Part shown: one piece after another, positions 18,001 to 34,228 of the stretch
Layout of the letters: every line of letters starts with the position of its first letter
How positions within the stretch are numbered: the stretch's first letter is position 1
Assembly (NCBI GenBank): GCA_964016885.1
Contig: OZ024740.1
Span: forward strand, 295,775,670-295,839,669
Reading direction: 5' to 3'
DNA: 64,000 bases
Source of the DNA: Eledone cirrhosa
Taxonomy: Eukaryota > Mollusca > Cephalopoda > Octopoda > Eledonidae
Position numbers and translations under genes: made by a program
The notes under the pieces: model-generated
What the model was told of the DNA's origin: nothing
Database searches by the model: none
The model's input: only the letters and a program-made list of their open reading frames with translations

Positions 18001-21000
18001 TACCTAAGAATATATTATATAGACAGTGAGTGTACCTAAGAATATATTATATAGACAGTGAATGTACCTAAGAATATATTATATAGACAGTGATTGATCC
18101 TAAGAATATATTATATAGACAGTGAGTGTACCTAACAATATATTATATAGAGAGTGAGTGTACCTAAGAATATATTATATAGGCACTGACTGGACCTGAG
18201 AATATATTATATAGACAATAAGTGTACCTAAGAATATATTATATAGAGAGTGAGTGTACTGAGAATATATTATATAGACAGTGAGTGTACTGAGAATATA
18301 TTATATAGACAGTGAGTGTACCTAAGAATATATTATATAGAGAGTGAGTGTACCTAAGAATATATTATATAGACAGTGAGTATACCTAAGAATATATTAT
18401 ATAGAGAGTGAGTCTACCTAAGAATATATTATATAGACAGTGAGTGTACCTAAGAATATATTATATAGACAGTGAGTGTACCTGAGGATATATTATATAG
18501 ACAGTGAGTGTACCTAAGAATATATTATATAGATAGTGAGTGTACCTAAGAATATATTATATAGACAGTGAGTGTACCTAAGAATATATTATATAGATAG
18601 TGAGTGTACTGAGAATATATTATATAGACAGTGAGTGTACCTACGAATATATTATATAGACAGTGAGTGTACCAAAGAATATATTATATAGACAGTGAGT
18701 GTACGTAAGAATATATTATATAGACAGTGAGTGTACCTAAGAACATATTATATAGACAGTGAGTGTTCCTAAGAATATATTATATAGACAGTGAGTGTAC
18801 TGAATATATATTATATAGACAATGAGTGTACCTAAGAATATATTAAATAGACAGTGAGTGTACATAACAATATATTATATAGACAGTGAGTGTACCTAAG
18901 AATATATTATATATGCAGTAAATGTACCTAACAATATATTATATAGACAGTGAGTGTACCTAAGAATATATTATATAGAGAGTGAGTGTACTGAATATAT
19001 ATTATATAGACAATGAGTGTACCTAAGAATATATTATATAGAGAGTGAGTGTACCTAAGAATATATTATATAGATAGTGAGTGTACCTGAGAATATATTA
19101 TATAGACAGTGAGTATTCCTAAGAATATATTATATAGACAGCAAGTGTACTGAATATATATTATATAGAAAATGAGTGTACCTAATAATATATTATATAG
19201 ACAGTGAGTGTATCTAATAATATATTATATAGACAGTGATTGTACCTAAGGATATGTTATATAGACAGTGAGTGTTCCGAAGAATATATTATATAGACAG
19301 TGAGTGTACTGAATATATATTATATAGACAATGAGTGTACCTAAGAATATATTATATAGACAGTGAGTGTACCTAAGAATATATTATATAGACAGTGAGT
19401 GTACCTGAGAATATATTATATAGATAGTGAGTGTACCTAACAATATATTATATAGACAGTGAGTGTACCTAACATTATATAGACAGTGAGTGTACCTAAG
19501 AATATATTATATAGAGAGTGAGTGTACCTAAGAATATATTGTATAGAGAGTGAGTGTACCTAAGAATATATTATATAGAGAGTGAGTGTACCTAAGAATA
19601 TATTATATAGACAGTGAGTGTACCTGAGAATATATTATATAGACAGCGAGTGTACATAAGAATATATTATATAGATAGTGAGTGTACCTGAGAATGTATA
19701 TAGACAGAGAGTGTACTGAGACTATATTATATAGACAGTGAGTGTACCTGAGAATATATTATATAGATAGTGAGTGTATCTGAGAATATATTATATAGAT
19801 AGTGGGTGTACCTAAGAATTTATTATATAGAGAGTGAGTGTACCTAAGAATATATTATATAGACAGGGAGTGTACCTAAGAATATATTATATAGACAGTA
19901 AGTGTACCTAAGAATATATTATATAGAGAGTGAGTGTACCTAAGAATATTTTATATAGACAGTAAGTGTACCTAACAATATATTATATAGACATATAGAA
20001 TATATTATATAGAGAGTGATTTTACCTAAGAATATATTATATAGACAGTGAGTGTACCTAATAATATATTATAGAGACAGTGATTGTACCTAAGGATATA
20101 TTATATAGACAGTGAGTGTACCTAATAATATATTATATAGACACTGACTGGACTGAGAATATATTATATAGACAATAAGTGTACCTAATAATATATTATA
20201 TAGAGAGTGAATGTACTGAGAATATATTATATAGACAGTGAGTGTACTGAGAATATATTATATAGACAGTGAGTGTACATAAGAATATATTATATAGAGA
20301 GTGAGTGTTCCCGAGAATATATTATATAGACAGTGAGTGTACCTAAGAATATATTATATAGACAGTGAGTGTACCTAAGAATATATTATATAGACAGTGA
20401 GTGTACTGAGAATATATTATATAGACAGTGAGTGTACCTGAGAATATATTATATAGACAGTGAGTGTTCCTAAGAATATATTATATAGACAGCAAGTGTA
20501 CTGAATATATATTATATAGACAATGAGTGTACCTAAGAATATATTATATAGACAGTGAGTGTACCTAAGAACATATTATATAGACAGTGAATGTTCCTAA
20601 GAATATATTATATAGACAGTGAGTGTACTGAATATATATTATATAGACAATGAGTGTACCTAAGAATATATAATATAGACAGTGAGTGTACATAACACTA
20701 TATTATATAGACAGTGAGTGTACCTAAGAATATATTATATATACAGTAAGTGTACCTTACAATATATTATATAGACAGTGAGTGTACCTAAGAATATATT
20801 ATATAGAGAGTGAGTGTACTGAATATATATTATATAGACAATGAGTGTACCTCAGAATATATTATATAGAGAGTGAGTGTAACTAAGAATATATTATATA
20901 GATAGTGAGTGTACATGAGAATATATTATATAGACAGTGAGTGTTCCTAAGAATATATTATATAGAGAGCAAGTGTACCTGAGAATATATATTATATAGA

Positions 21001-24000
21001 CAATGAGTGTACCTAAGAATATATTATATAGACAGTGAGTGTACCTAAGAATATATTATATAGACAGTGAGTGTACCTAAGAATATATTATATACACAGT
21101 GAGTGTACCTGAGAATATATTATATAGATAGAGAGTGTACCTGAGAATATATTATATAGACAGTGAGTGTTCCTAAGAATATATTATATAGACAGCAAGT
21201 GTACTGAATATATATTATATAGACAATGAGTGTACCTAAAATATATTATATAGACAGTGAGTGTACCTAACAATATATTATATAGACAGTGAGTGTACCT
21301 AAGAATATATTATATAGACAGTGAGTGTTCCTAACAATATATTATATAGACAGTGAGTGTACTGATTATATATTATATAGACAATGAGTGTACCTAAGAA
21401 TATATTATATAGACAGTGAGTGTACCTAACAATATATTATATAGACAGTGAGTGTACCTAAGAATATATTATATAGACAGTAAGTGTACCTAACAATATA
21501 TTATATAGACAGTGAGTGTACCTAAGAATATATTATATAGACAGTGAGTGTACCTAAGAATATATTATATAGAGAGTGATTGTACCTAAGAATATATTAT
21601 ATAGACAGTGAGTGTACCTAATAATATATTATATAGACAGTGATTGTACCTATGAATATATTATATAGGCACTGACTGGACCTAAGAATATATTATATAG
21701 ACAGTGAGTGTACCTATTAATATGTTATATAGATAGTGAGTGTTTCCAAGAATATATTATATAGACAGTGAGTGTATCTAAGAATATATTATATAGATAG
21801 TGAGTGTATCTAAGAATATATTATATAGACAGTGAGTGTACTGAGAATATATTATATAGACAGTGAGTGTACCTAAGAATATATTATATAGACAGTGAGT
21901 GTACCTGAGAATATATTATATAGACAGTGAGTGTACCTGAGAATATATTATATAGACAGTGAGTGTACCTAAGAATATATTATATAGATAGTGAGTGTAC
22001 CTAAGAATATATTATATAGACAGTGAGTGTACCTAAGAATATATTATATAGATAGTGAGTGTACTGAGAATATATTATATAGACAGTGAGTGTACCTAAG
22101 AATATATTATATAGACAGTGAGTGTACCTGAGAATATATTATATAGACAGTGAGTGTTCCTAAGAATATATTATATAGACAGCAAGTGTACTGAATATAT
22201 ATTATATAGACAATGAGTGTACCTAAGAATATATTATATAGACAGTGAGTGTACCTAGGAATATATTATATATACAGTGAGTGTACCTAAGCATATATTA
22301 TATAGACAGTGAGTGTACCTAAGAATATATTATATAGACAGTGAGTGTAACTAAGAATATATTATATAGACGGTGAGTGTACCCGAGAATATATTATATA
22401 GACAGTGATTGTACCTAAGAATATATTATATAGACAGTGAGTGTACCTAACAATATATTATATAGACAGTGAGTGTACCTAAGAATATATTATATAGAAA
22501 GTGAGTGTATCAAACAATATATTATATAGACAGTGACTGTACCTAAGAATATATTATATAGAGAGTGAGTGTACCTAAGAATATATTATATAGACAGTGA
22601 GTGTACCTAAGAATATATTATATAGACAGTGAGTGTACCTAAGAATATATTATATAGACAGTGAGTGTACCTAAGAATATATTATATAGAGAGTGAGTGT
22701 ACCTAAGAATATATTATATAGACAGTAAGTGTACCTAACAATATATTATATAGACAGTGAGTGTACCTAAGAATATATTATATAGAGAGTGATTGTACCT
22801 AAGAATATGTTATATAGACAGTGAGTGTACCTAATAATATATTATATAGACAGTGATTGTACCTGAGAATATATTATATAGGCACTGACTGGACCTGAGA
22901 ATATATTATAGAGACAATAAGTGTACCTAAAATATATTATATAGAGAGTGAGTGTACTGAGAATATATTATATAGACAGTGAGTGTACTGAGAATATATT
23001 ATATAGACAGTGAGTGTACCTAAGAATATATTATATAGAGAGTGAGTGTACCCGAGAATATATTATATAGACAGTGAGTGTACCTAAGAATATATTATAT
23101 AGACAGTGAGTGTACCTAAGAATATATTATATAGGCACTGACTGGACCTGAGAATATATTATATAGACAATAAGTGTACCTAAGAATATATTATATAGAG
23201 AGTGAGTGTACTGAGAATAAATTATATAGACAGTGAGTGTACTGAGAATATATTATATAGACAGTGAGTGTACCTGAGAATATATTATATTGAGATCGAG
23301 TGTACCAGAGAATATATTATATAGACAGTGAGGGTTCCTAAGAATATATTATATAGACAGTGAGTGTACCTAAGAATATATTATATAGACAGTGAGTGTA
23401 CTGAGAGTATATTATATAGCCAGTGAGTGTACCTAAGAATATATTATATAGAGAGTGAGTGTACCTAAGAATATATTATATAGACAGTGAGTGTACTTAA
23501 GAATATATTATATAGACAGGGAGTGTACCTGAGAATATATTATATAGACAGTGAGTGCACCTAAGAATATATTATATAGCTAGTGAGTGTACCTGAGAAT
23601 ATATTATATAGACAGTGAGTGTTCCTAAGAATATATTATATAGACAGCAAGTGTACTGAATATATATTATATAGACAATGAGTGTACCTAAGAATATATT
23701 ATATAGACAGTGAGTGTACCTAAGAATATATTATATAGACAGAGAGTGTACCTAAGAATATATTATATAGACAGTGAGTGTACCTAAGAATATATTATAT
23801 AGACAGTGAGTGTACCTAAGAATATATTATATAGACAGTGAGTGTTCCTAAGAATATATTATATAGACAGTGAGTGTACTGAACATATATTATATAGACA
23901 ATGAGTGTACCTAAGAATATATTATATAGACAGTGAGTGTACCTAAGAATATATTATATAGACAGAGAGTGTACCTAAGAATATATTATATAGACAGTGG

Positions 24001-27000
24001 GTGTACCTAAGAATATATTATATAGACAGTGAGTGTATCTAACAATATATTATAGACAGTGAGTGTACCTAAGAATATATTATATAGACAGTGAGTGTAC
24101 ACGAGAATATATTATATAGACAGTGATTGTACCTAAGAATATATTATATAGACAGTGAGTGTTCCTAAGAATATATTATTTAGAAAGTGAGTGTACCAAA
24201 CAATATATTATATAGACAGTGAGTGTACCTAAGAATATATTATATAGAGAGTGAGTGTACCTAAGAATATATTATATAGACAGTGAGTGTACCTAAGAAT
24301 ATATTATGTAGAGCGTGATTGTACCTAAGAATATATTATATAGACAGTGAGTGTACCTAAGAATATATTATATAGACAGTGAGTGTACCTAAGAATATAT
24401 TATATAGGCACTGACTGGACCTGAGAATATATTATATAGACAATAAGTGTACCTAAGTATATATTATATAGAGAGTGAGTGTACTGAGAATATATTATAT
24501 AGACAATGAGTGTACCTAAGAATATATTATATAGAGAGTGAGTGTACGCGAGAATATATTATATAGACAGTGAGTGTACCTAAGAATATATTATATAGAC
24601 AGTGAGTGTACCTAAGAATATATTATATAGACAGTGTGTGTACCTAAGAATATATTATATAGACAGTGAGTGTACCTAAGAATATATTATATAGACAGTG
24701 AGTGTACCTAAGAATATATTATATAGACAGTGAGTGTTCCTAAGAATATATTATATATACAGTGAGTGTACTGAATATATATTATATAGACAATGAGTGT
24801 ACCTAAGAATATATTATATAGACAGTGAGTGTACCTAGCAATATATTATATAGAGAGTGAGTGTACCTAAGAATATATTATATAGACAGTAAGTGTACCT
24901 AACAATATATTATATAGACAGTGAGTGTACCTAAGAATACATTATATAGAGAGTGATTGTACCTGAGAATATATTATATAGAGATCGAGTGTACCCGAGA
25001 ATATATTATATAGAGATCGAGTGTACCCGAGAATATATTATATAGACAGTGAGGGTACCTAAGAATATATTATATAGACAGTGAGTGTACCTAAGAATAT
25101 ATTATATAGACAGTGAGTGTACTGAATATATATTATATAGACAATGAGTGTACCTAAGAATATATTATATAGACAGTGAGTGTACCTAAGAATATATTAT
25201 ATAGACAGAGAGTGTACCTAAGAATATATTATATAGACAGTGAGTGTACCTAAGAATATATTATATAGACAGTGAGTGTACCTAAAAATATATTATATAG
25301 ACAGTGAGTGTACTGAACATATATTATATAGACAATGAGTGTACCTAAGAATATATTATATAGACAGTGAGTGTATCTAACAATATATTATAGACAGTGA
25401 GTGTACCTAAGAATATATTATATAGACAGTAAGTGTAACTAACAATATATTATATAGACAGTGAGTGTACCTAAGGATATATTATATAGAGAGTGATTGT
25501 ACCTAACAATATATTATATAGAGAGTGAGTGTACCTAAGAATATATTATATAGGCACTGACTGGACCTGAGAATATATTATATAGACAATAAGTGTACCT
25601 AAGAATATATTATATAGAGAGTGAGTGTACTGAGAATATATTATATAGATAGTGAGTGTACTGAGAATATATTATATAGACAGTGAGTGTACCTAAGAAT
25701 ATATTATATAGTGAGTGAGTGTACCTAAGAATATATTACATAGACAGTGAGTGTACCTGAGAATATATTATATAGACAGTGAGTTTACCTAAGAATATAT
25801 TATATAGATAGTGAGTGTACCTAAGAATATATTATATAGACAGTGAGTGTACCTAAGAATATATTATATAGACAGTGAGTGTACCTGAGAATATATTATA
25901 TAGACAGTGAGTGTACCTAAGAATATATTATATAGATAGTGAGTGTACCTAAGAATATATTATATAGACAGTGAGTGTACCTAAGAATATATTATATAGA
26001 TAGTGAGTGTACTGAAAATATATTATATAGACAGTGAGTGTACCTAAGAATATATTATATAGACAGTGAGTGTACCTGAGAATATATTTTATAGACAGTG
26101 AGTGTTCCTAAGAATATATTATATAGACAGCAAGTGTACTGAATATATATTATATAGACAATGAGTGTACCTAAGAATATGTTATATAGACAGTGAGTGT
26201 ACCTAAGAATATATTATATAGACAGTGAGTGTACCAAAGAATATATTATATAGACAGTGAGTGTACCTGAGAATATATTATATAGATAGTGAGTGTACTG
26301 AGAATATATTATATAGACAGTGAGTGTACCTAAGAATATATTATATAGTGAGTGAGTGTACCTAAGAATATATTACATAGACAGTGAGTGTACCTGAGAA
26401 TATATTATATAGACAGTGAGTTTACCTAAGAATATATTATATAGATAGTGAGTGTACCTAAGAATATATTATATAGACAGTGAGTGTACCTAAGAATATA
26501 TTATATAGACAGTGAGTATACCTGAGAATATATTATATAGACAGTGAGTGTACCTAAGAATATATTATATAGATAGTGAGTGTACCTAAGAATATATTAT
26601 ATAGACAGTGAGTGTACCTAAGAATATATTATATAGATAGTGAGTGTACTGAAAATATATTGTATAGACAGTGAGTGTACCTAAGAATATATTATATAGA
26701 CAGTGAGTGTACCTGAGAATATATTTTATAGACAGTGAGTGTTCCTAAGAATATATTATATAGACAGCAAGTGTACTGAATATATATTATATAGACAATG
26801 AGTGTACCTAAGAATATGTTATATAGACAGTGAGTGTACCTAAGAATATATTATATAGACAGTGAGTGTACCAAAGAATATATTATATAGACAGTGAGTG
26901 TACCTGAGAATATATTATATAGACAGTGAGTGTACCTAAGAATATATTATATAGATAGTGAGTGTATCCAAGAATATATTATATAGACAGTGAGTGTACC

Positions 27001-28990
27001 TGAGAATATATTATATTGTCAGTGAGTGTACCTAAGAATATATTATATAGACAGTGAATGTATACAAGAATATATTATATAGACAGTGAGTGTATCTGAG
27101 AATATATTATATAGACAGTGAGTGTACATAAGAATATATTATATAGACAGTGAGTGTACCTAAGAATATATTAGATAGATAGTGAGTGTATCTAAGAATA
27201 TATTATATAGATAGTGAGTGTATCTAAGAATATATTATATAGACAGTGAGTATACCTAAGAATATATTATATAGACAGTGAGTGTACCTGAGAATATATT
27301 ATATAGACAGTGAGTGTACCTAAGAATATATTATATAGATAGTGAGTGTACCTAAGAATATATTATATAGACAGTGAGTGTACCTAAGAATATATTATAT
27401 AGACAGTGAGTGTACCTAATAATATATTATATAGACAGTGATTGTACCTACGAATATATTATATAGGCACTGACTGGACCTGAGAATATATTATATAGAC
27501 AATAAGTGTACCTAAGAATATATTATATAGAGAGTGAGTGTACTGAGAATATATTATATAGACAGTGAGTGTACCTAAGAATATATTATATAGACAGTGA
27601 GTGTACCTAAGAATATATTATATAGAGATCGAGTGTACCCGAGAATATATTATATAGACAGTGAGTGTACCTAAGAATATATTATATAGACAGTGAGTGT
27701 ACCTAAGAATATATTATATAGACAGTGAGTGTACTGAGAATATATTATATAGCCAGTGAGTGTACCTAAGAATATATTATATAGAGAGTGAGTGTACCTA
27801 AGAATATATTATATAGACAGTGAGTGTACTTAAGAATATATTATATAGACAGGGAGTGTACCTGAGAATATATTATATAGACAGTGAGTGTTCCTAAGAA
27901 TATATTATATAGACAGCAAGTGTACTGAATATATATTATATAAACAATGAGTGTACCTAAGAATATATTATATAGACAGTGAGTGTACCTAAGAATATAT
28001 TATATAGACAGAGAGTGTACCTAAGAATATATTATATAGACAGTGAGTGTACCTAAGAATATATTATATAGACAGTGAGTGTAGCTAAGAATATATTATA
28101 TAGACAGTGAGTGTTCCTAAGAATATATTATATAGACAGTGAGTGTACTGAACATATATTATATAGACAATGAGTGTACCTAAGAATATATTATATAGAC
28201 AGTGAGTGTATCTGACAATATATTATAGAGAGTGATTGTACCTAACAATATATTATATAGCGAGTGAGTGTAGCTAAGAATATATTATATAGACAGTGAG
28301 TGTACCTAAGAATATATTATATAGGCACTGACTGGACCTGAGAATATATTATATAGACAATAAGTGTACCTAAGAATATATTATATAGAGAGTGAGTGTA
28401 CTGAGAATATATTATATAGACAGTGAGTGTACTGAGAATATATTATATAGACAGTGAGTGTACCTAAGAATATATTATATAGTGAGTGAGTGTACCTAAG
28501 AATATATTACATAGACAGTGAGTGTACCTGAGAATATATTATATAGACAGTGAGTGTACCTAAGAATATATTATATAGATAGTGAGTGTACCTAAGAATA
28601 TATTATATAGAGAGTGAGTCTACCTAAGAATATATTATATAGACAGTGAGTATACCTAAGAATATATTATATAGACAGTGAGTGTACCTGAGAATATATT
28701 ATATAGACAGTGAGTGTACCTAAGAATATATTATATAGACAGTGAGTGTACCTGAGAATATATTTTATAGACAGTGAGTGTTCCTAAGAATATATTATAT
28801 AGACAGCAAGTGTACTGAATATATATTATATAGACAATGAGTGTACCTAAGAATGTGTTATATAGACAGTGAGTGTACCTAAGAATATCTTATATAGACA
28901 GTGAGTGTACCAAAGAATATATTATATAGACAGTGAGTGTACCTAAGAATGTATTATATAGACAGTGAGTGTACCTAAGAACATATTATA
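3..28990. repeat. Left array domain, GGCACTGACTGG...CAATAAG higher-order units
   Basis: Higher-order units here are marked by a diverged monomer that reads GGCACTGACTGG then ACCTGAG, nearly always followed by a monomer starting CAATAAG. The marker begins at 3, 1117, 2520, 4405, 7085, 8423, 9945, 11219, 12645, 13920, 14652, 16175, 17450, 18182, 22881, 23134, 24407, 25553, 27465 and 28324. Spacing is irregular (about 250 bp to 2.9 kb), so units were expanded and contracted by unequal exchange. A second marker form, GACACTGACTGG then ACTGAG, appears once at 20140. A third form, with ACCTAAG after the marker, appears once at 21668. Confidence 0.85.
11636..19646. repeat. 3,530-bp tandem higher-order repeat, about 2.3 copies
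   Basis: The markers at 12645, 13920 and 14652 recur at 16175, 17450 and 18182, each exactly 3,530 bp later. The match extends left to about 11,636 (the GTACGTAAG monomer at 11641 matches 15171) and right to about 19,646, where CAGTAAG is replaced by CAGCGAG. Private differences noticed by eye are few: CCTAAG at about 12,790 versus CCTAGG at about 16,320, and GAAAGTGATT at about 15,711 versus GACAGTGATT at about 19,241. A short deletion monomer (AACATTATATAG) recurs at 12411, 15941 and 19471 in phase. The near identity indicates recent duplication. Confidence 0.9.
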
Positions 28991-29000
28991 TAGACATTGA

Positions 29001-32000
29001 GTGTTCCTAAGAATATATTATATAGACAGTGAGTGTACTGAATATATATTATATAGACAATGAGTGTACCTAAGAATATATTATATAGACAGTGAGTGTA
29101 TATAACCATATATTATATAGACAGTGAGTGTACCTAAGAATATATTATATAGAGAGTGCGTGTACTGAATATATATTATATAGACAATGAGTAAACCTAA
29201 GAATATATTATATAGAGAGTGAGTGTACCTAAGAATATATTATATAGACAGTGACTGTACCTAAGAATATATTATATAGACAGTGAGTGTACCTAAGAAT
29301 ATATTATATAGACAGTGAGTGTACCTAACAATATATTATATAGACAGTGAGTGTACCTAAGAATATATTATATAGCGAGTGATTGTACCTAAGAATATAT
29401 TATATAGACAGTGAGTGTACCTAATAATATATTATATAGACAGTGATTGTACCTAAGAATATATTAAATAGGCACTGACTGGACCTGAGAATATATTATA
29501 TAGACAATAAGTGTAGCTAAGAATATATTATATAGAGAGTGAGTGTACTGAGAATATATTATATAGACAGTGAGTGTACTGAGAATATATTATATAGACA
29601 GTGAGTGTACCTAAGAATATATTATATAGAGAGTGAGTGTACCCGAGAATATATTATATAGACAGTGAGTGTACCTAAGAATATATTATATAGGCAGTGA
29701 GTCTACCTAAGAATATATTATATAGACAGTGAGTGTACTGAGAATATATTATATAGACAGTGAGTGTACCTAAGAATATATTATATAGACAGGGAGTGTA
29801 TCTGAGAATATATTATATAGACAGTGAGTGCACCTAAGAATATATTATATAGCTAGTGAGTGTACCTGAGATTATATTATATAGACAGTGAGAGTTCCTA
29901 AGAATATATTATATAGACAGCAAGTGTACTGAATATATATTATATAGACAATCAGTGTACCTAAGAATATATTATATAGACAGTGAGTGTACCTAAGAGT
30001 ATATTATATAGACAGAGAGTGTACCTAAGAATATATTATATAGACAGTGAGTGTACCTAAGAATATATTATATAGACAGTGAGTGTACCTAAGAATATAT
30101 TATATAGACAGTGATTGTTCCTAAGAATATATTATATAGACAGTGAGTGTACCTAACAATATATTATATAGAGAGTGAGTGTACCTAAGAATATATTATA
30201 TAGGCACTGACTGGACCTGAGAATATATTACATAGACAATAAGTGTACCTAAGAATATATTATATAGAGAGTGAGTGTACTGAGAATATATTATATAGAC
30301 AGTGAGTGTACTGAGAATATATTATATAGACAGTGAGTGTACCTAAGAATATATTATATAGAGAGTGAGTGTACCTAAGAATATATTATATAGACAGTGA
30401 GTATACCTAAGAATATATTATATAGAGAGTGAGTCTACCTAAGAATATTTTATATAAACAGTGAGTGTACCTAAGAATATATTATATAGACAGTGAGTGT
30501 ACCTGAGAATATACTATATAGACAGTGAGTGTACCTAAGAATATATTATATAGATAGTGAGTGTACCTAAGAATATATTATATAGACAGTGAGTATACCT
30601 AAGAATATATTATATAGATAGTGAGTGTACTGAGAATATATTATATAGACAGTGAGTGTACCTAAGAATATATTATATAGACAGTGAGTGTACCTGAGAA
30701 TATATTATATAGACAGTGAGTGTTCCTAAGAATATATTATATAGACAGCAAGTGTACTGAATATATATTATATAGACAATGAGTGTACCTAAGAATATAT
30801 TATATAGACAGTGAGTGTACTTAAGAATATATTATATAGACAGTGAGTGTACCAAAGAATATATTATATAGACAGTGAGTGTACGTAAGAATATATTATA
30901 TAGACAGTGAGTGTACCTAAGAACATATTATATAGACAGTGAGTGTTCCTAAGAATATATTATATAGACAGTGAGTGTACTGAATACATATTATATAGAC
31001 AATGAGTGTACCTAAGAATATATTATATAGTCAGTGAGTGTACATAACAATATATTATATAGACAGTGAGTGTACCTAAGAATATATTATATATGCAGTA
31101 AATGTACCTAACAATATATTATATAGACAGTGAGTGTATCTAAGAATATATTATATAGAGAGTGAGTGTACTGAATATATATTATATAGACAATGAGTGT
31201 ACCTAAGAATATATTATATAGAGAGTGAGTGTACCTAAGAATATATTATATAGATAGTGAGTGTACCTGAGAATATATTATATAGACAGTGAGTATTCCT
31301 AAGAATATATTATATAGAGAGCAAGTGTACTGAATATATATTATATAGACAATGAGTGTACCTAATAATATATTATATAGACAGTGATTGTACCTAAGGA
31401 TATGTTATATAGACAGTGAGTGTTCCTAAGAATATATTATATAGACAGTGAGTGTACTGAATATATATTATATAGACAATGAGTGTACCTAAGAATATAT
31501 TATATAGACAGTGAGTGTACCCAAGAATATATTATATAGACAGTGAGTGTACCAAATAATATATTATATAGATAGTGAGTGTACCTGAGAATATATTATA
31601 TAGAGAGTGAGTGTACCTAAGAATATATTATATAGACAGTGAGTGTACCTGAGAATATATTATATAGATAGTGAGTGTACCTAACAATATATTATATAGA
31701 CAGTGAGTGTACCTAATATATAGACAGTGAGTGTACCTAAGAATATATTATATAGAGAGTGAGTGTACCTAAGAATATATTGTATAGAGAGTGAGTGTAC
31801 CTAAGAATATATTATATAGAGAGTGAGTGTACCTAAGAATATATTATATAGACAGTGAGTGTACCTGAGAATATATTATATAGACAGCGAGTGTACATAA
31901 GAATATATTATATAGATAGTGAGTGTACCTGAGAATATATATAGACAGAGAGTGTACTGAGACTATATTATATAGACAGTGAGTGTACCTGAGAATATAT

Positions 32001-34169
32001 TATATAGATAGTGAGTGTATCTGAGAATATATTATATAGATAGTGAGTGTACCTAAGAATTTATTATATAGAGAGTGAGTGTACCTAAGAATATATTATA
32101 TAGACAGTGAGTGTACCTAAGAATATATTATATAGACAGTAAGTGTACCTAAGAATATATTATATAGAGAGTGAGTGTACCTATGAATATTTTATATAGA
32201 CAGTAAGTGTACCTAACAATATATTATATAGACATATAGAATATATTATATAGAGAGTGATTTTACCTAAGAATATATTATATAAACAGTGAGTGTACCT
32301 AATAATATATTATAGAGACAGTGATTGTACCTAAGGATATATTATATAGACAGTGAGTGTACCTAATAATATATTATATAGACACTGACTGGACTGAGAA
32401 TATATTATATAGACAATAAGTGTACCTAATAATATATTATATAGAGATTGAATGTACTGAGAATATATTATATAGACAGTGAGTGTACTGAGAATATATT
32501 ATATAGACAGTGAGTGTACATAAGAATATATTATATAGAGATTGAGTGTATCTAAGAATATATTATATAGACAGTGAGTGTACCTAAGAATATATTATAT
32601 AGAGAGTGAGTGTACCTGAGAATATATTATATAGACAGTGAGTGTACCTAAGAATATATTATATAGATAGTGAGTGTACCTGAGAATATATTATATAGAC
32701 AGTGAGTGTTCCTAAGTATATATTATATAGACAGCAAGTGTACTGAATATATATGATATAGACAATGAGTGTACCTAAGAATATATTATATAGACAGTGA
32801 GTGTACCTAAGAACATATTATATAGACAGTGAGTGTAACTAAGAATATATTATATAGATAGTGAGTGTACCTGAGAATATATTATATAGACAGTGAGTGT
32901 TCCTAAGAATATATTATATAGACAGCAAGTGTACCTGAGAATATATATTATATAGACAATGAGTGTACCTAAGAATATATTATATAGACAGTGAGTGTAC
33001 CTAAGAATATATTATATAGACAGTGAGTGTACCTAAGAATATATTATATAGACAGTGAGTGTACCTGAGAATATATTATATAGATAGTGAGTGTACCTGA
33101 GAATATATTATATAGACAGTGAGTGTTCCTAAGAATATATTATATAGACAGCAAGTGTACTGAATATATATTATATAGACAATGAGTGTACCTAAAATAT
33201 ATTATATAGACAGTGAGTGTACCTAAGAATATATTATATAGACAGTGAGTGTACCTAACAATATATTCAGTGAGTGTACCTAAGAATATATTATATAGAC
33301 AGTGAGTGTTCCTAACAATATATTATATAGACAGTGAGTGTACTGATTATATATTATATAGACAATGAGTGTACCTAAGAATATATTATATAGACAGTAA
33401 GTGTACCTAAAAATATATTATATAGACAGTGAGTGTACCTAAGAATATATTATATAGACAGTGAGTGTACCTAAGAATATATTATATAGAGAGTGATTGT
33501 ACCTAAGAATATATTATATAGACAGTGAGTGTACCTAATAATATATTATATAGACAGTGATTGTACCTATGAATATATTATATAGGCACTGACTGGACCT
33601 AAGAATATATTATATAGACAGTGAGTGTACCTATGAATATGTTATATAGATAGTGAGTGTATCCAAGAATATATTATATAGACAGTGAGTGTATCTAAGA
33701 ATATATTATATAGATAGTGAGTGTATCTAAGAATATATTATATAGACAGTGAGTGTACTGAGAATATATTATATAGACAGTGAGTGTACCTAAGAATATA
33801 TTATATAGACAGTGAGTGTACCTGAGAATATATTATATAGACAGTGAGTGTACCTGAGAATATATTATATAGACAGTGAGTGTACCTAAGAATATATTAT
33901 ATAGATAGTGAGTGTACCTAAGAATATATTATATAGACAGTGAGTGTACCTAAGAATATATTATATAGATAGTGAGTGTACTGAGAATATATTATATAGA
34001 CAGTGAGTGTACCTAAGAATATATTATATAGACAGTGAGTGTACCTGAGAATATATTATATAGACAGTGAGTGTTCCTAAGAATATATTATATAGACAGC
34101 AAGTGTACTGAATATATATTATATAGACAATGAGTGTATCTAAGAATATATTATATAGACAGTGAGTGT
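29001..34169. repeat. 5.2-kb higher-order repeat, copy 1
   Basis: This block is repeated at 34,229-39,396. Anchors: the TATAACCA monomer at 29101 recurs at 34329, and the marker monomers at 29471 and 30203 recur at 34699 and 35431, all with an offset of 5,228. After a 1-bp loss near 36,365 the offset becomes 5,227 (32381 to 37608, and 33585 to 38812). Two unusual deletion monomers, at about 31,715 and 33,262, are present in both copies. Besides the 1-bp loss I noticed only a few single-base differences, near 29,997, 30,717 and 32,447. Identity therefore looks above 99.8 percent over 5 kb. Confidence 0.9.
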
Positions 34170-34228
34170 TCCTAAGAATATATTATATAGACAGCAAGTG
34201 TACTGAATATATATTATATAGACAATGA